Assembly (NCBI GenBank): GCA_024760905.1
Contig: CM045734.1
Coordinates: 42,800,564 to 42,864,563, forward strand
Direction: 5' to 3'
DNA length: 64,000 bases
Source of the DNA: Plotosus lineatus
Taxonomy: Eukaryota; Chordata; Actinopteri; Siluriformes; Plotosidae
Below the pieces are notes generated by a model that ran no database searches, was not told where the DNA came from, and worked only from the letters and a program-made list of their open reading frames with translations. This document shows positions 1-11,153 of the stretch, piece by piece (position 1 is the first letter of the stretch; every line of letters starts with the position of its first letter). The translations under genes were made by a program, and so were the position numbers.

Positions 1-82
1 AGTCCATTGTTTTCCTTCATGTGTTGATTTTGCACTTAGTCTAGCTTCCACTATTCTTTCCCATAACTTCATTGTATGGCTG
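1..82 (-). mobile_element. RTE LINE scrap
   Basis: This stretch aligns by eye with 16213-16292 inside the full-length RTE element. Shared blocks are 'cttccactattctttccca' and 'cttcattgtatggct'. It corresponds to part of the reverse transcriptase region on the - strand. It carries several mismatches and cannot code. It ends at about 82, before an unrelated spacer and the first (TA)n tract. Confidence 0.6.
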
Positions 83-116
83 GAAATAAAAACTTTAATA
101 AGGGTCTTGAGACTTA

Positions 117-119
<3 letters not shown>

Positions 120-212
<93 letters not shown>

Positions 213-269
213 CATATATGTATATATGTATGTATAACCATGTATATATATGTATATATATGTATAACC

Positions 270-335
<66 letters not shown>
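120..335. repeat. (TA)n microsatellite with CATA/GTA interruptions
   Basis: This is a long TA array, interrupted at about 207-275 by two copies of an 'ataaccatgtatata' unit. It directly abuts the inner left repeat of the Tc1 element. It seems to occupy the place where that element's outer left terminus should be. Reading frames through it encode only Ile-Tyr runs. Confidence 0.95.
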
Positions 336-336
<1 letters not shown>

Positions 337-337
<1 letters not shown>

Positions 338-1777
338 ACAGAATGTAAAAATATCCAGGAAATCAGATTGTATGATTTTTAAACAATTTATTTGTGAATA
401 TGGGAGGCCAATAAGTATTGGGCAGCTAGAAAACAAACATTATTTCGTCCCCCACTCGTTAACAGTATGAATGGCACCTGTTTGAACTGATTAGATGCAT
501 AAGAGACACCTTCAAACCTGCACACACCTTCAAACTGTCAAGCTGCAGTCTTCACCATGACCAAGACCAGAGAGCTTCCCAGACACCAGAGATAAAATTG
601 TACAACTGCACAAAGCTGGGATGAGTCAAACTGCAATTGGTAAACAACTTTGTGAGAAAACATCAACAGTTGGAAACATTACTCGAAAATGGAATAAGTA
701 TAACATCACTGACAACCTCCCTAGGAGTGGCGCTTCATTCAAGATCTCACCTCGTGGGGTTCAAAGGATCCTGAGAACAGTGAGTAATCAGCCCAGAACT
801 ACACGGCAGGAACTGGTCAATGATTTGAAGATGGCAGGAACCACCATCACAAAGATGACAATAACTAACACGTTACGTCGTCATGAGATGAAATCCTGCA
901 TTGCCTGCATAGTAAGGTTCCCCTACTAAACAAAAAACATGTAAAGGCCTGTCTGAAATACGCTAAAGACCATCTGGACGATCCAGAGGAGGATTGGGAG
1001 AATGCGATGTGGTCAGATGAGACCAAAATTGAACTTTTTGGTTTAAACAGCACTCGCTGTGTTTGGAGGAAGAAGAATGCTGAGTTGCATCCCAAGAACA
1101 CCATACCTACTGTCAAGCATGGGGTGGACACATCATGCTTTAGGGATGCTTTTCTGCAAAAGGGACAGGAAGACTGCATTGTATCAATGACAACATGAAT
1201 GGGGCCATGTATTGTGACATTTTGGGTAAAAACCTCCTTCCCTCAGTCAGAGCATTAAAGATGGCTGGGTCTTCCAGCATGATAACGATCCAAAGCACAC
1301 AGCCAAGGAGTGGCTCTGTAAAAAGCATATCAAGGTTCTGGAGTGGCCTAGCCAGTCTCCAGACCTCAGCCCAATCGAAAACCTGAGGAGGGAGTTAAAA
1401 CTTTGAGTTGCCAAGTGACAGCCCTCAAACATCACAGCTCGAGAGATGATCTGTGCAGAGCAGTGGGACAAAATACCAACTAAAGTGTGTGTAGACCTGG
1501 TCAAGAGCTACAGGAACCATTTGACCTCTGTCACTGCCAACCAAGGCTACATTACAAAGTATTAAAAGTAACTTTTGCTGGCTGCCCAATACTTATTGGC
1601 CTCCCATTTTCACAAATAAATTGTTTAAAAATCATACAATGTGATTTCCTGGATTTTTTTTTTACATTCTGTCTCTCAAGCTGGATGTGTACCTATGATG
1701 AACATTACAAACCTCTCTTATCTTTTTAAATGGGTGAACTTGCACATTTTTACATTGCCCAATACTTATTGGCCCCA

Positions 1778-1780
<3 letters not shown>
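337..1780 (+). mobile_element. Tc1-like DNA transposon, decayed, with IR/DR-type termini
   Basis: Long inverted repeats flank a broken transposase. The left arm, about 338-426, is the reverse complement of 1581-1672. Each arm contains the motif 'ccaataagtattgggca' or its complement (402-426 and 1581-1605). A further outer copy lies at 1756-1780, ending in 'ggccccactg' next to TA. This nested direct-repeat layout is the IR/DR type known from Sleeping Beauty-like fish Tc1 elements. The outer left copy is missing and a (TA)n tract is found there instead. The 3' terminus abuts another (TA)n tract, fitting the TA target of the family. Confidence 0.85.
557..1565 (+). pseudogene. Tc1-family transposase pseudogene
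   Basis: The remnant starts at an ATG at 557 and ends at a TAA at 1563-1565, close to the usual length of about 340 codons. Several frameshifts break it. Frame segments show the N-terminal paired-like helix-turn-helix region (open piece 621-929, including '[13 protein letters not shown]'). They then show 'WSDETKIELFG' with the first catalytic Asp (about 1010-1040), 'NTIPTVKHG' (about 1098-1125), a 'HDNDPKHTA' block with the second Asp (about 1278-1304), and '[12 protein letters not shown]' with the catalytic Glu (about 1353-1390). This order is diagnostic of DD34E Tc1 transposases. With at least three frame changes it cannot make an active protein. Confidence 0.85.

Positions 1781-1851
<71 letters not shown>
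1781..1851. repeat. (TA)n microsatellite
   Basis: An uninterrupted TA run begins exactly at the 3' terminus of the Tc1 element. It ends at the Penelope-like repeat. Confidence 0.95.
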
Positions 1852-1854
<3 letters not shown>

Positions 1855-1855
1855 T

Positions 1856-2114
1856 TTCTGAGTAGATCCTTCCATAGGAGAGTGCTCAATACCTTTTGGT
1901 AGAGCAAATAACAAAAATAAAAGGACAGGACAAAGACTTTCTATTGAAACTCCATTTATCACTACAGATCTGTTTCGAGGGGTGGTAAGTAAGTAATAAT
2001 TCTTCTATAATCACCTGAAGAGAGAGGATGGTTTCACCACCCCTTGAAACAGATCTGTAGTGATAAATGGAGTTTCAATAGAAAGTCTTTGTCCTGTCCT
2101 TTTATTTTTGTTTA

Positions 2115-2116
<2 letters not shown>
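1856..2116. mobile_element. Head-to-head pair of Penelope-like terminal-repeat fragments (inverted arms)
   Basis: The left arm (1856-1986) is the reverse complement of the right arm (about 2032-2112). Both match one block at 48759-48915. Shared landmarks are 'tagtgataaatggagtttc' and 'tgtcctgtccttttatttt'. The right arm includes a complete hammerhead motif. The left arm stops inside stem II of that motif, so it is truncated. Hammerhead motifs in the terminal repeats are a documented trait of Penelope-like retroelements, and such elements often insert as tandem or inverted partial copies. No reverse transcriptase or GIY-YIG sequence is present, so the family assignment rests on the ribozyme and the copy arrangement. 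Confidence 0.55.
2010..2064 (+). ncRNA. Hammerhead ribozyme motif, copy 1 (one core-flanking mismatch)
   Basis: Core elements occur in order. Stem I 5' strand AUCAC is at 2010-2014, the conserved CUGANGA box (CUGAAGA) at 2015-2021, stem II at 2022-2045 (GAGAGG, then UGG-UUUCA-CCA, then CCCCUU), and GAAA at 2046-2049. A very short palindromic stem III (ACAGAUCUGU) spans 2049-2058. The predicted cleavage site follows GUA at 2059, and the stem I 3' strand GUGAU is at 2060-2064, fully complementary to AUCAC. The closing pair of stem II next to the core is G-U here (G2022, U2045) rather than the conserved G-C, so this copy may be weak or dead. The short stem III is typical of Penelope-type hammerheads, which can act as dimers. 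Confidence 0.7.

Positions 2117-2118
<2 letters not shown>

Positions 2119-2201
<83 letters not shown>
2119..2201. repeat. (TA)n-(CA)n compound microsatellite
   Basis: A TA run passes directly into a CA run. It separates the Penelope-like fragments from the foldback MITE. Confidence 0.95.
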
Positions 2202-2204
<3 letters not shown>

Positions 2205-2211
2205 TTTGTTT

Positions 2212-2455
2212 GTGAGGCGCGCCACCAAATGTAGATGCTTGTCGCAAGTTACGTACGGTACTTGCGAGGCAAAGCGCGGCTTATTCGGACTTCTGATCTT
2301 TCAAGTGAGCAAGTGCACGTTGAATACTTGTTTAGTACTCAACCTTCACTTGTTCATTTGAAAGATCGAAAGTCCGGATAAGCCGCGCTTTGTCTCACAA
2401 GCTCCATACGTCACTTGTGACAAGCGTCTACATTCGGTGGAGCGTCTCACATTTT
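2212..2455. mobile_element. Foldback MITE with arms of about 110 nt
   Basis: The left arm (about 2214-2324) and right arm (about 2342-2452) are near-perfect reverse complements. For example, 'aaagcgcggcttattcgga' pairs with 'tccggataagccgcgcttt'. They leave a loop of about 15 nt. There is no coding capacity. The arrangement fits a non-autonomous, almost all-TIR DNA element. I could not fix the target duplication or the superfamily by eye. Confidence 0.7.
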
Positions 2456-2515
2456 GAACACAACTGTATGTTGACTGAGCGGTCATGACTTAAGCTGGAT
2501 TGTTAAACTACCAAT

Positions 2516-2863
2516 CATCATCATCATCTTCTGTAACCGCTTCATCCTAATTAGGGTCGCGGGGAGGCTGGTGCCCATCCCAGCCAACTCAGGGCGAGGG
2601 CAGAGTACACCCTGGACAGCTCGCCAGGCCATCGCAGGGCGGAAACACGCTGACGGCTTTGCAGCCTACTCTTTTTACGAAAGTCAGCAATGGTTCTTTT
2701 ACATGCCTCACACCATAGACAGTGAGAGAGACATGGCCGGCCTTTGATAACCCAGTTAGCTGCACTGGGGGGGACAGTGACAACCTTGTGGAGAGTGGGA
2801 CTCGAACCCCCAACCTTTGGATCAGCGATCCGGCGCCTTATCCCACTAGACCACCACTGACCC
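2516..2863 (-). mobile_element. tRNA-derived SINE (family A), L2-like tail
   Basis: The tRNA-like head lies at the right end (complement of 'ggttcgagtccc') and the tail at the left ('cctaattagg', 'gtacaccctggac', ending in a (ATC)n run). A 12-bp duplication 'taaactaccaat' flanks it perfectly (2504-2515 and 2864-2875), proving retrotransposition. The tail resembles the 3' end of fish L2 LINEs. Confidence 0.88.
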
Positions 2864-3245
2864 TAAACTACCAATATTTAACACTTTTTTTTTAACTTAA
2901 AAATTATCCCTGTGTTACTTTTTCACAAGTTCAAAAGTCTGTGCATAATTAGGAAAAGCAATAAAACTTTACTTTGCATTGTTATCCCACCACCCATCCC
3001 TTCCACTGTATTTTGTTTTGCCTAGACTCCACTTAAAATGTTTTGCATTTACTGGCCCAATTGTCTTAAGTAAATTTGATTAATTACTGATGGTGTTTAC
3101 CTCTTTCTCTTGTGCAATCAAGGTAGAAACAAATCACAAATAACAAACAAGCAAACTCAATAAACAACCACCACTAGTGCATTTAAATGAGATGGATCAC
3201 TAATCCTCTGTGGATTTTTCAACTTTGTACATATGTGTTTTGCAG

Positions 3246-3359
3246 ACGTCAACGAATGTGAAAAGGATCCGTGTAAAAATGGAGGCATCTGTACGGATCT
3301 GGTGGCTAATTATTCCTGTGAATGTCCAGGCGAATACATGGGAAGAAACTGTCAGTATA
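3246..3359 (+). CDS. edil3: edil3 exon encoding the third EGF-like domain
   Basis: This exon encodes 38 residues forming one EGF-like module of secreted EDIL3 (DEL-1), an integrin- and phosphatidylserine-binding matrix protein. It starts after a TTTTGCAG acceptor and ends at A|GTGAGT, with phase-1 boundaries on both sides as usual for EGF modules. All six cysteines are visible (ECEKDPC, GGIC, YSCEC, NCQY). The DVNEC start plus [12 protein letters not shown] match the calcium-binding and Asp/Asn-hydroxylation consensus. From memory, the match to vertebrate EDIL3 EGF3 is close. MFGE8 normally lacks this third EGF module, which argues for edil3. The integrin-binding RGD sits in EGF2, encoded upstream of the window. 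The next coding exon is 35.7 kb away. Confidence 0.93.
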
Positions 3360-3384
3360 GTGAGTATATAACCACCACCATCAA

Positions 3385-3427
<43 letters not shown>
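3385..3427 (+). repeat. edil3: (CA)n microsatellite close to the splice donor
   Basis: The CA run begins only about 25 nt downstream of the EGF3 exon's donor site. CA repeats near donors can bind hnRNP L. That is known for other genes and is only a possibility here. Confidence 0.95.
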
Positions 3428-3428
<1 letters not shown>

Positions 3429-3984
3429 CACTCATGAATACTATTTTTTTTTTTTTTCATCTCGTTCTACATTTTTAAAATAAGCAGGTTAGGGGAATTT
3501 CCCAAATGAAATATATACCATCATGGGCATGTTTACCGAAACAGACAGTAAGGATATTAAAGCTGACAACTTCTCTAGCGGCAAACTGCAATCATTGTGT
3601 TGACAATTCTATCAAGACAAGCATACTTTAAAGTGATGAGTGTGCGGAATAACTATTATACTGTGACCTTCAGCAAGGTCATAACAAGGGGCACAACATT
3701 GGAGTTTATATATTGCTGTATCAAACAGTCAATAACTAAAATAATCCAAAGCAACTAATATACATCAATTATTCTTATCATTTTAATCAAATTGACTATA
3801 ATTAAAAAGAGGGATGGGATGCAGGGTATTTTACAAATACAGTTGTCGTGTTTAAAATAGTCTTTCCTTATACAGATGATTAAAAGACTTTACTTTGGGT
3901 TTCAGCTCAGCTGGTCATGTACTGATTCGATCCTGTTAAATGTGTTGGTGTTACACTGTCAGCGACTAAACATTGTCTCACTAG

Positions 3985-4175
3985 CACTCATTCGTTAAAT
4001 CCCTCGATTCAATTAAGGTCAAAGGGAGGCCAACACTGCACTCGGGTGAAATACATACGGAACAGCTCGCCAGACCATTGCAGAGCCAACACATTCACAA
4101 CTGTTCAACCTCACTCCCACACCAAGGGCAATTTGGAACAGCCAAATAGCCGGATATGCATATCATTGGACTGCA
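3985..4175 (-). mobile_element. SINE (family B) fragment
   Basis: Old copy of the repeat with 'gccaacacattcacaact...' and 'ggcaatttggaacagccaaat', also seen at 19400-19690. Both ends are eroded and no target duplication was found. Confidence 0.5.
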
Positions 4176-4434
4176 TATTATTTCTGTGTTAATGATACAT
4201 AAGACATAATAAAGAACCATATTGCTCAGTTAGGCATAAACGGGGAAAAAAAAAAAATGCATTCTATGTCTGCAGTCTAACTGTCAGCAGTTATGATGGG
4301 TTCACTAATATCCTCAGAGCAGTTATAGAGGTTGCTTTAGGTTTGACTTAATTGACCATTAAATTTTACGCTCAGGGAATATTATAATAACAGATTTTCA
4401 TTTAAAGTAAATGTGATCACCATCCATCCATCCA

Positions 4435-5826
<1,392 letters not shown>

Positions 5827-6199
5827 AGAGACGGGGCAGTGGTGGTCTAGTGGTATAGGGTGCTGGATCGCTGATCCAAAGGTTGGGGGTTCAAGTCCCA
5901 CTCTCCACAAGGTTGTCACTGCCCCCCCCCCCCCCCCCCTCCAGTGCGGCTAACTGGGTTATCAAAGGCAGGCCATGTCTCTCACTGTCTATGGTGAGAG
6001 GCATGTAAAAGAACCATTGTTGACTTTCGTAAAGAGTAGCTGCAAAGTCGTCAGTGTGTTTCTGTCCCTTGCTAAAAGGGTTGTGACAGGAAGGGCATCC
6101 GACGTAAAAACCTCTGCCAAATCAAACGTGCAAATCAGATGATTCGCTGTGGTGACTCCCAAGTAAAAGGGAAAAAGCCGAAAGGAAGACAGACAGACT
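5827..6199 (+). mobile_element. tRNA-derived SINE (family A), RTE-like tail
   Basis: The head carries A box 'tggtctagtgg' and B box 'ggttcaagtcc'. The body has a C-run at about 5923-5939. The tail reads 'gacaggaagggcatccga' and ends 'gccgaaaggaagacagaca'. An 11-bp duplication 'agtaatgataa' flanks it (5816-5826 and 6200-6210). Confidence 0.88.
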
Positions 6200-6207
6200 A
6201 GTAATGA

Positions 6208-6740
6208 TAAGATAAGATAAGATAAGATACAGCTTTATTAATCTCACAATGGAGAAATTCACTGTTACAGGCTCTTGAGGTACTATCAGTAGGGGGTGCA
6301 AAAATAGATACAAGTACGAACATACACACATACATATATAAGTAAATAAATAAATAGATACATAAATAGTATAAATTACTAAACAATAAAAGAAAAGAAT
6401 GGAGCAACTTTATAGATTGGCCTATATTAAAGTGTAATGTATCTGAGTGCAGAGTAGATGGGTTGATATGGTTGACAGTCAGTGGGGTAGATGTGGTTGA
6501 TTAAAGTGCGGGGGGGTTTTTATTGCACATAACCGGTATTTTCACAGACAGTTACAAAGTGGCGTTGTACAGTCTGATAGCGGTGGGAATGAACGACCTG
6601 CGGTAGCGCTCCTTCCTGCACTGAGGATGCCTCAGTCGTCCACTGAAGGAGCTGCTTAGCTCCTCGACAGTCTGGTGCAGTGGGTGAGAGCTGTTGAACA
6701 GGATGGATGTGAGCTTTGTACTGCTGGCTTTTAAATGATT
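6208..6740 (-). mobile_element. Rex1/CR1-like LINE, 5'-truncated 3' end
   Basis: Read on the - strand, 6740-6530 encodes the C-terminus of a LINE polyprotein. One frame gives SFSGRLRHPQCRKERYRRS followed by FIPTAIRLYN, a motif typical of fish Rex1/CR1-type ORF2 ends. The 3' UTR runs to an AATAAAGC signal at about 6231-6240 and a (TTATC)n tail at 6208-6230. It lacks the catalytic reverse transcriptase and endonuclease, so it is a dead-on-arrival copy. Confidence 0.7.
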
Positions 6741-6906
6741 TCATCTCAGGATATTTGTTCAAAACTGGGTTTTTGGGGACCTGGTCAACTTTCAGAGGGC
6801 ATACATAACATTTTGAATATAAATAATGTCATGCAATACCTGGCAAGTTTTATGATGTAATGGCTCCTCTGTTTGACAGACCCCCATCTGGCACTGGTCA
6901 GGATTT

Positions 6907-7268
6907 ACCAACTTCTTCTTCTTGTTTTCCTTTCAGCTTTCCTGCATTTTTTCAGGGGTCACTACAGGTAATCATCTGATTTGCATATTTGATTCGGCAT
7001 AGGTTTTTACATCGGATGCCCTTCCTGACAACTCTTTTAGCAAAGGGACAGAAACAAGCTGACGGCTATGCAGCTACTCTTTACGAAAGTCAGAAATGGT
7101 TCTTTTACATGAAGCTCTCACCATAGACAGTGAGAGACATGGCCTGTCTTTGATAACCCAGTTAGCTGCACTGGGGGGACAGTGACAACCTTGTGGAGAG
7201 TGGGACTCAAACCTCCAACCCTAGGATCATGAATCCAGCGCCCTTTACCACTAGACCACCGCTGCCCC
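6907..7268 (-). mobile_element. tRNA-derived SINE (family A), RTE-like tail
   Basis: The tail is at left ('aggggtcactacag', 'atcggatgcccttcctg') and the tRNA head at right ('ccactagaccaccgctgcccc'). An imperfect duplication, 'ctggtcaggattt' against 'ctggttaggatta', flanks it. Confidence 0.82.
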
Positions 7269-7602
7269 CTGGTTAGGATTAAAATACCCCTAATATGTAT
7301 TATAGTTAATAATGCCTCGGCCTATAGATACTTCAGTTATGTTTTAGGTATTACGCTGTAGATGTTCGATGTGGCGTATACTTGTATGTCTATGTGCTCT
7401 TGAATGGTTCCACTCAAATATTTTCATTTTCATAGAGTGCATTTTGCCTCGATCACAGCATATATTCTCCATGGCATTGTTTCTCCAGTTGGTCAGTCGG
7501 TCAGGTCAAAGCTCAGCCACATTAATGAGGCAATAAAATGAAGTCCGCTTTTGATTGATATCACATCACATTTATCACATTGGTGGACGTGTTCTTCCTT
7601 GG

Positions 7603-8022
7603 TGTCTTCTTCTTCTTCTCCTTTCAGCTATTCCCTTCAGAAGTCGCCACAGCAAGTCATCTGCCTCCATCTCACCCTGTCCTCTGCATCTTCTTCTCTT
7701 ATGCCAATGACCTTCATGTCCTCCTTCACCACATCCATAAATCTTCTCTTTGGTCTTCCTCTAGGCCTTCTGCCTGGCAGTTCCAACCTCAGCATCCTAC
7801 TACCAATATATTCACCATCCCTCCTCTGTACATGTCCAAACCATCTCAAGCTAGCCTCTCTGACTTTGTCTCCAAAACATCTTACATGTTCTGTCCCTCT
7901 GATGTACTCATTCCTGATCCTATCCATCCTCGTTACTCCCAAAGAGAACCTCAACATTTTCATCTCTGCTACCTCCAGCTCAGCTTCCTGTCTTTTCCCC
8001 AGGGCCACTGTTTCCAACGGAT
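7603..8022 (-). mobile_element. RTE LINE 3' fragment
   Basis: The - strand frame 8017-7637 encodes METVALGKRQEAELEVAEMK and continues through FGHVQRRDGEYIG, the C-terminal part of the RTE polyprotein also encoded at 15090-15722. It ends with the characteristic 3' tail (CGACTTCTGAAGGGAA...). It is 5'-truncated at about 8022. This short frame is unusually free of stops, which suggests a fairly young insertion. Confidence 0.82.
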
Positions 8023-9149
8023 ATAAAATGGGAACTCAAATAATGAAAGCGTGGTTAAGGGAATATGAGGAATTTCCACATATTTATTGGTACTCCAGAG
8101 TCCTGATCGTAACCCTATTAAAAGTTTTCGGAATGTACCGGAGAAGACTTTATGGAGTGGGTCAATTTTTTTTCCTCATCATTTCAAGATATCAGTGAAA
8201 AATGAACCCAAACCCAAATGTCATGTTGTTTAAGTTTGTGGAAACAATGGCATAACAATTGCATGCTGTAAGCAAAGCTAAAGGCGGAAAGTGTTTTTTT
8301 TTTTTTTTTTTTTTTTTTTCCCTTTCTTTTTTTGGCTCTATAGTAATTCCCAGGTTTACTATGTACATGCAATCTTTTACTGCACATTATGAGACTGTGA
8401 TCTTATTCAGTCATGTTTGTAAAACACTTAACTGTTTTATATGTTTGTAAAGCACTTAAAACCAGCTCAGAATTGAACTCACACAAATTATTGACTAAGG
8501 AATAAGGAAGCTGAGCAATGTTTATCTGCACTGCAAACATATCGATTGAGAGTAAATTCCATCAGCCCGTGACTGAAACTTTTTCCTCTCATATTATGTT
8601 TCAACTCATTCTTCAAGTACAATCTGCTCCTCTGTGTGTTGCTGTTCACCCCATCAAACCATTTACATGCTGCGGAGTATATCTAGGCCGATTAGCTATG
8701 TTTAATCTAATCGCATTGCTGCTAGTATTATAACATTCACTTATAATTTAAAAATAATAATGTGCATTAATTTGGGCAGATTACAGTCATAAGTGGTTAT
8801 CTGGAAAGCATACTATTTAAAATTACATGCTTTCTTGTGAGTACTATAATAAATATCAATTAAATTCAATAGTGCAGAGCTCATTTAAAATGTTTTAGGT
8901 ACTGTCAGGCGTGCACATCTATTCTAATTGTTTTTGAATGAACACAGGCAACGAAAACAGTTTTTTTTTTGTTTTTTTTTTTTTTTTTACTTCTGAATGA
9001 ATTAACATTGCAATTTGCTTTGACATTAAATTACAGAATACAAACTATGCCTAACCTAACAATTTTGTCAGAATCTTTTCCAATTTGTGTTTTCCTCTTG
9101 GCTCAACCACTTTTGAAATTTAATTGAGAAATATATACATTTGTGATTA
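8023..9149. other. edil3: Intronic stretch, no gene seen
   Basis: AT-rich sequence with T-runs at 8287-8319 and 8961-8988. Nothing resembles an exon or a known element. Confidence 0.55.
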
Positions 9150-9460
9150 CAATGGGCAGTAGTGGCCTGGTGGTATAGGGTGCGGGATCGCTGATCCTAA
9201 GGTTGGGGGTTCGAATCCCACTCTCCACAAGGTTGTCACTGCCCCCCCGGTGCAGCTAACTGAGTTATCAAAGGCTGGCCATGTCTCTCACTGTCTATGG
9301 TGAGAGGTTCATCTAAAAAAAACATTGCTGACGTTTGTAAAGAGTAGCTTGCTATAGGGTTGTGTTAGGAAGGGCATCTGACGTAAAAACCTATGCCAAA
9401 TCAAACATGCAAATCATTCGCTGTGGCGACCCCTGAGAAAGGAAAGTGCCGAAAGGAAAT
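9150..9460 (+). mobile_element. tRNA-derived SINE (family A), RTE-like tail
   Basis: The head 'gggcagtagtggcctggtgg' and B box 'ggttcgaatcc' are clear. The tail has 'aggaagggcatctgacg' and 'tgtggcgacccctgag'. The final tail is closer to the RTE LINE end (cccctga) than in other copies. The target duplication is not clear. Confidence 0.8.
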
Positions 9461-10411
9461 TTCTCTCATACATCGGTGATTGCACTGCATCATCTTGACT
9501 TGAATTGTTTTACTTTACTTATTTTTCATCATATTGTATTTGTCTTTTAAATTGGCAAAGTAAATATTTACATAAGAATATTTTGTGATATTTTCAATAT
9601 CAAGAACAATTAGCATGCTAAATAAATTCATCACTAAACTCAATTAATTTAATTATTTTCTGACATCTTAATTGTTATAAGAACCAAGGAAATGCAAGTA
9701 ATATCACAAAAGGGAAAATAATAATAATAATAATAATTAAAACATCATTACAATGTTGATATTGGTGCATAACTGTTTGCTACACGGTTGACCAGAGAAG
9801 GCGTTTGTGGTTTTATTAAATCAGGCTTTGTTGTTGCAGAGAGTGCAAGCTTACAAGTGTGAAATAAAGCTTATAAAGAGTGCTATGGGACCATCTGTTT
9901 GTGCTAATATATTTCTAAACTCCAATGTCAACCTGAAAGCTTTGCCCAGGTGGGATTTTGGGTAGTTGCAAACATCCGCTCAGTTCCTCAATCTCCACAC
10001 TCCCCCCTGAAATGCTGATTTTGAGTGCTGGATGGCATGTACAGCTTCCTTCTGCCATTTATGTCCATTCTACACTGTGCCATCCTTGCTTTGATTGGTC
10101 GATGGAATGTTTAATGCTTAGGGGACTTGGGGGTCACTTTGGCAAACCTTTTTCAAGCACGCCACAATGGCACTTAGGGTTGGGCCTAAAGAAAGCTTTT
10201 AACCCTTCTTTGGGCTCAGAAACATCTGACTTGGACCATCAGACAATGCATTTCTATTAATTAGTATTGCAGGTCTTCAAAACTGTACTCTGGTCCAAAA
10301 ACAAAAGACCACCCAGACAGTAAACAGCAGCAAGTCCAAAAGTCAGCATTCCTTGTGTCACTGTTTTAATAATAATAACTATTTATTGTCAAAGTACATT
10401 GCATACATTGA
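9461..10411. other. edil3: Intronic stretch, no gene seen
   Basis: Contains a short (AAT)n run at 9716-9738. The open frame at 9958-10260 has no recognisable domain and no flanking splice logic. Confidence 0.5.
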
Positions 10412-10600
10412 AATTTGATTTATGCTCCGGGCACCTGTGCAGCACCAGTTAGTGTGTTGTTCTGTCCTTTGATGCTGAGCACCAAGCAGGAAGCAACAAC
10501 TGGAAAATTTTAACATCTTATGGTATGATGCGGCCAGATTCGAACTCCAACCTTCCGGAGGATAAACTGGATGCTCTACCATCTGAGCTAAATCCCCGGT
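10412..10600 (-). mobile_element. SINE (family C), tRNA-headed
   Basis: On the - strand it begins like a tRNA: 'ggggatttagctcagatgg' (A box) and 'agttcgaatc' (B box). It continues with a body shared with 58555-58720 ('gatgctgagcaccaagcag', 'aacatcttatggtatga'). Confidence 0.65.
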
Positions 10601-10813
10601 AGTGCCCTTGGCAAAGACAAATTATTTACTCAGGTGGCAGCGTTGTTATTTGCTTGAGATGTTCAAGCAACATCTTTTTTCATTGATGCACATGCATGTT
10701 TTCACAACATGGTGCAGAACCACATTCTATGCACATTACCAAAGTATGGGTGAAGTAGAATAAGATGCGGTGCTGTAGCTTACATCACTCAGATTTAGAA
10801 TGACCAGGATTCA

Positions 10814-11153
10814 AAGTCAGTGGTGGCCTGGTGGTAAACGTGCTGAATCACTGATCCTAAGGTTGGGGGTTCAAGTCCCACTCTCCATAGGTTGTCACTG
10901 TCCCCTCAGTGCAGCTAACTGGGTTATCAAAGGCCAGCCATGTCTCTCACTATCGATGGTGAGAGGTTCATGTAAAAGAACCATTGCTGACTTTCGTAAA
11001 GAGTAGCTGCAAAGCTGTCAGTGTGTTTCCACCCTGCAATGGCCTGGCGAGTAGTTCAGGGTGTGCTCTGTCCTCTCCTGGAGTCAGCTGGGATGGGTGC
11101 CAACCTCCCCACAATGCTAATTAGGATTAAGCGGTTACAGAAAATTAATGATG
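10814..11153 (+). mobile_element. tRNA-derived SINE (family A), L2-like tail
   Basis: Same head and central body as the RTE-tailed copies, up to 'gctgtcagtgtgtttcc'. It then switches to 'ctgcaatggcctggcga' and ends 'aattaggattaagcggtta' plus an ATGA-type tail. Confidence 0.82.

Noticed and set aside
120..335. Long Ile-Tyr open frames over TA arrays (also 4382-4676, 49183-49534, 54668-55140, 61985-62422)
   Set aside because: They are simple-repeat translations on both strands with no start context, domain or splice support.
3246..3359. mfge8 as the host gene
   Set aside because: MFGE8 usually lacks the third, calcium-binding EGF module. The sequence of this module and of C1/C2 fits EDIL3 better. 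Whether it is edil3a or edil3b cannot be told from the window.
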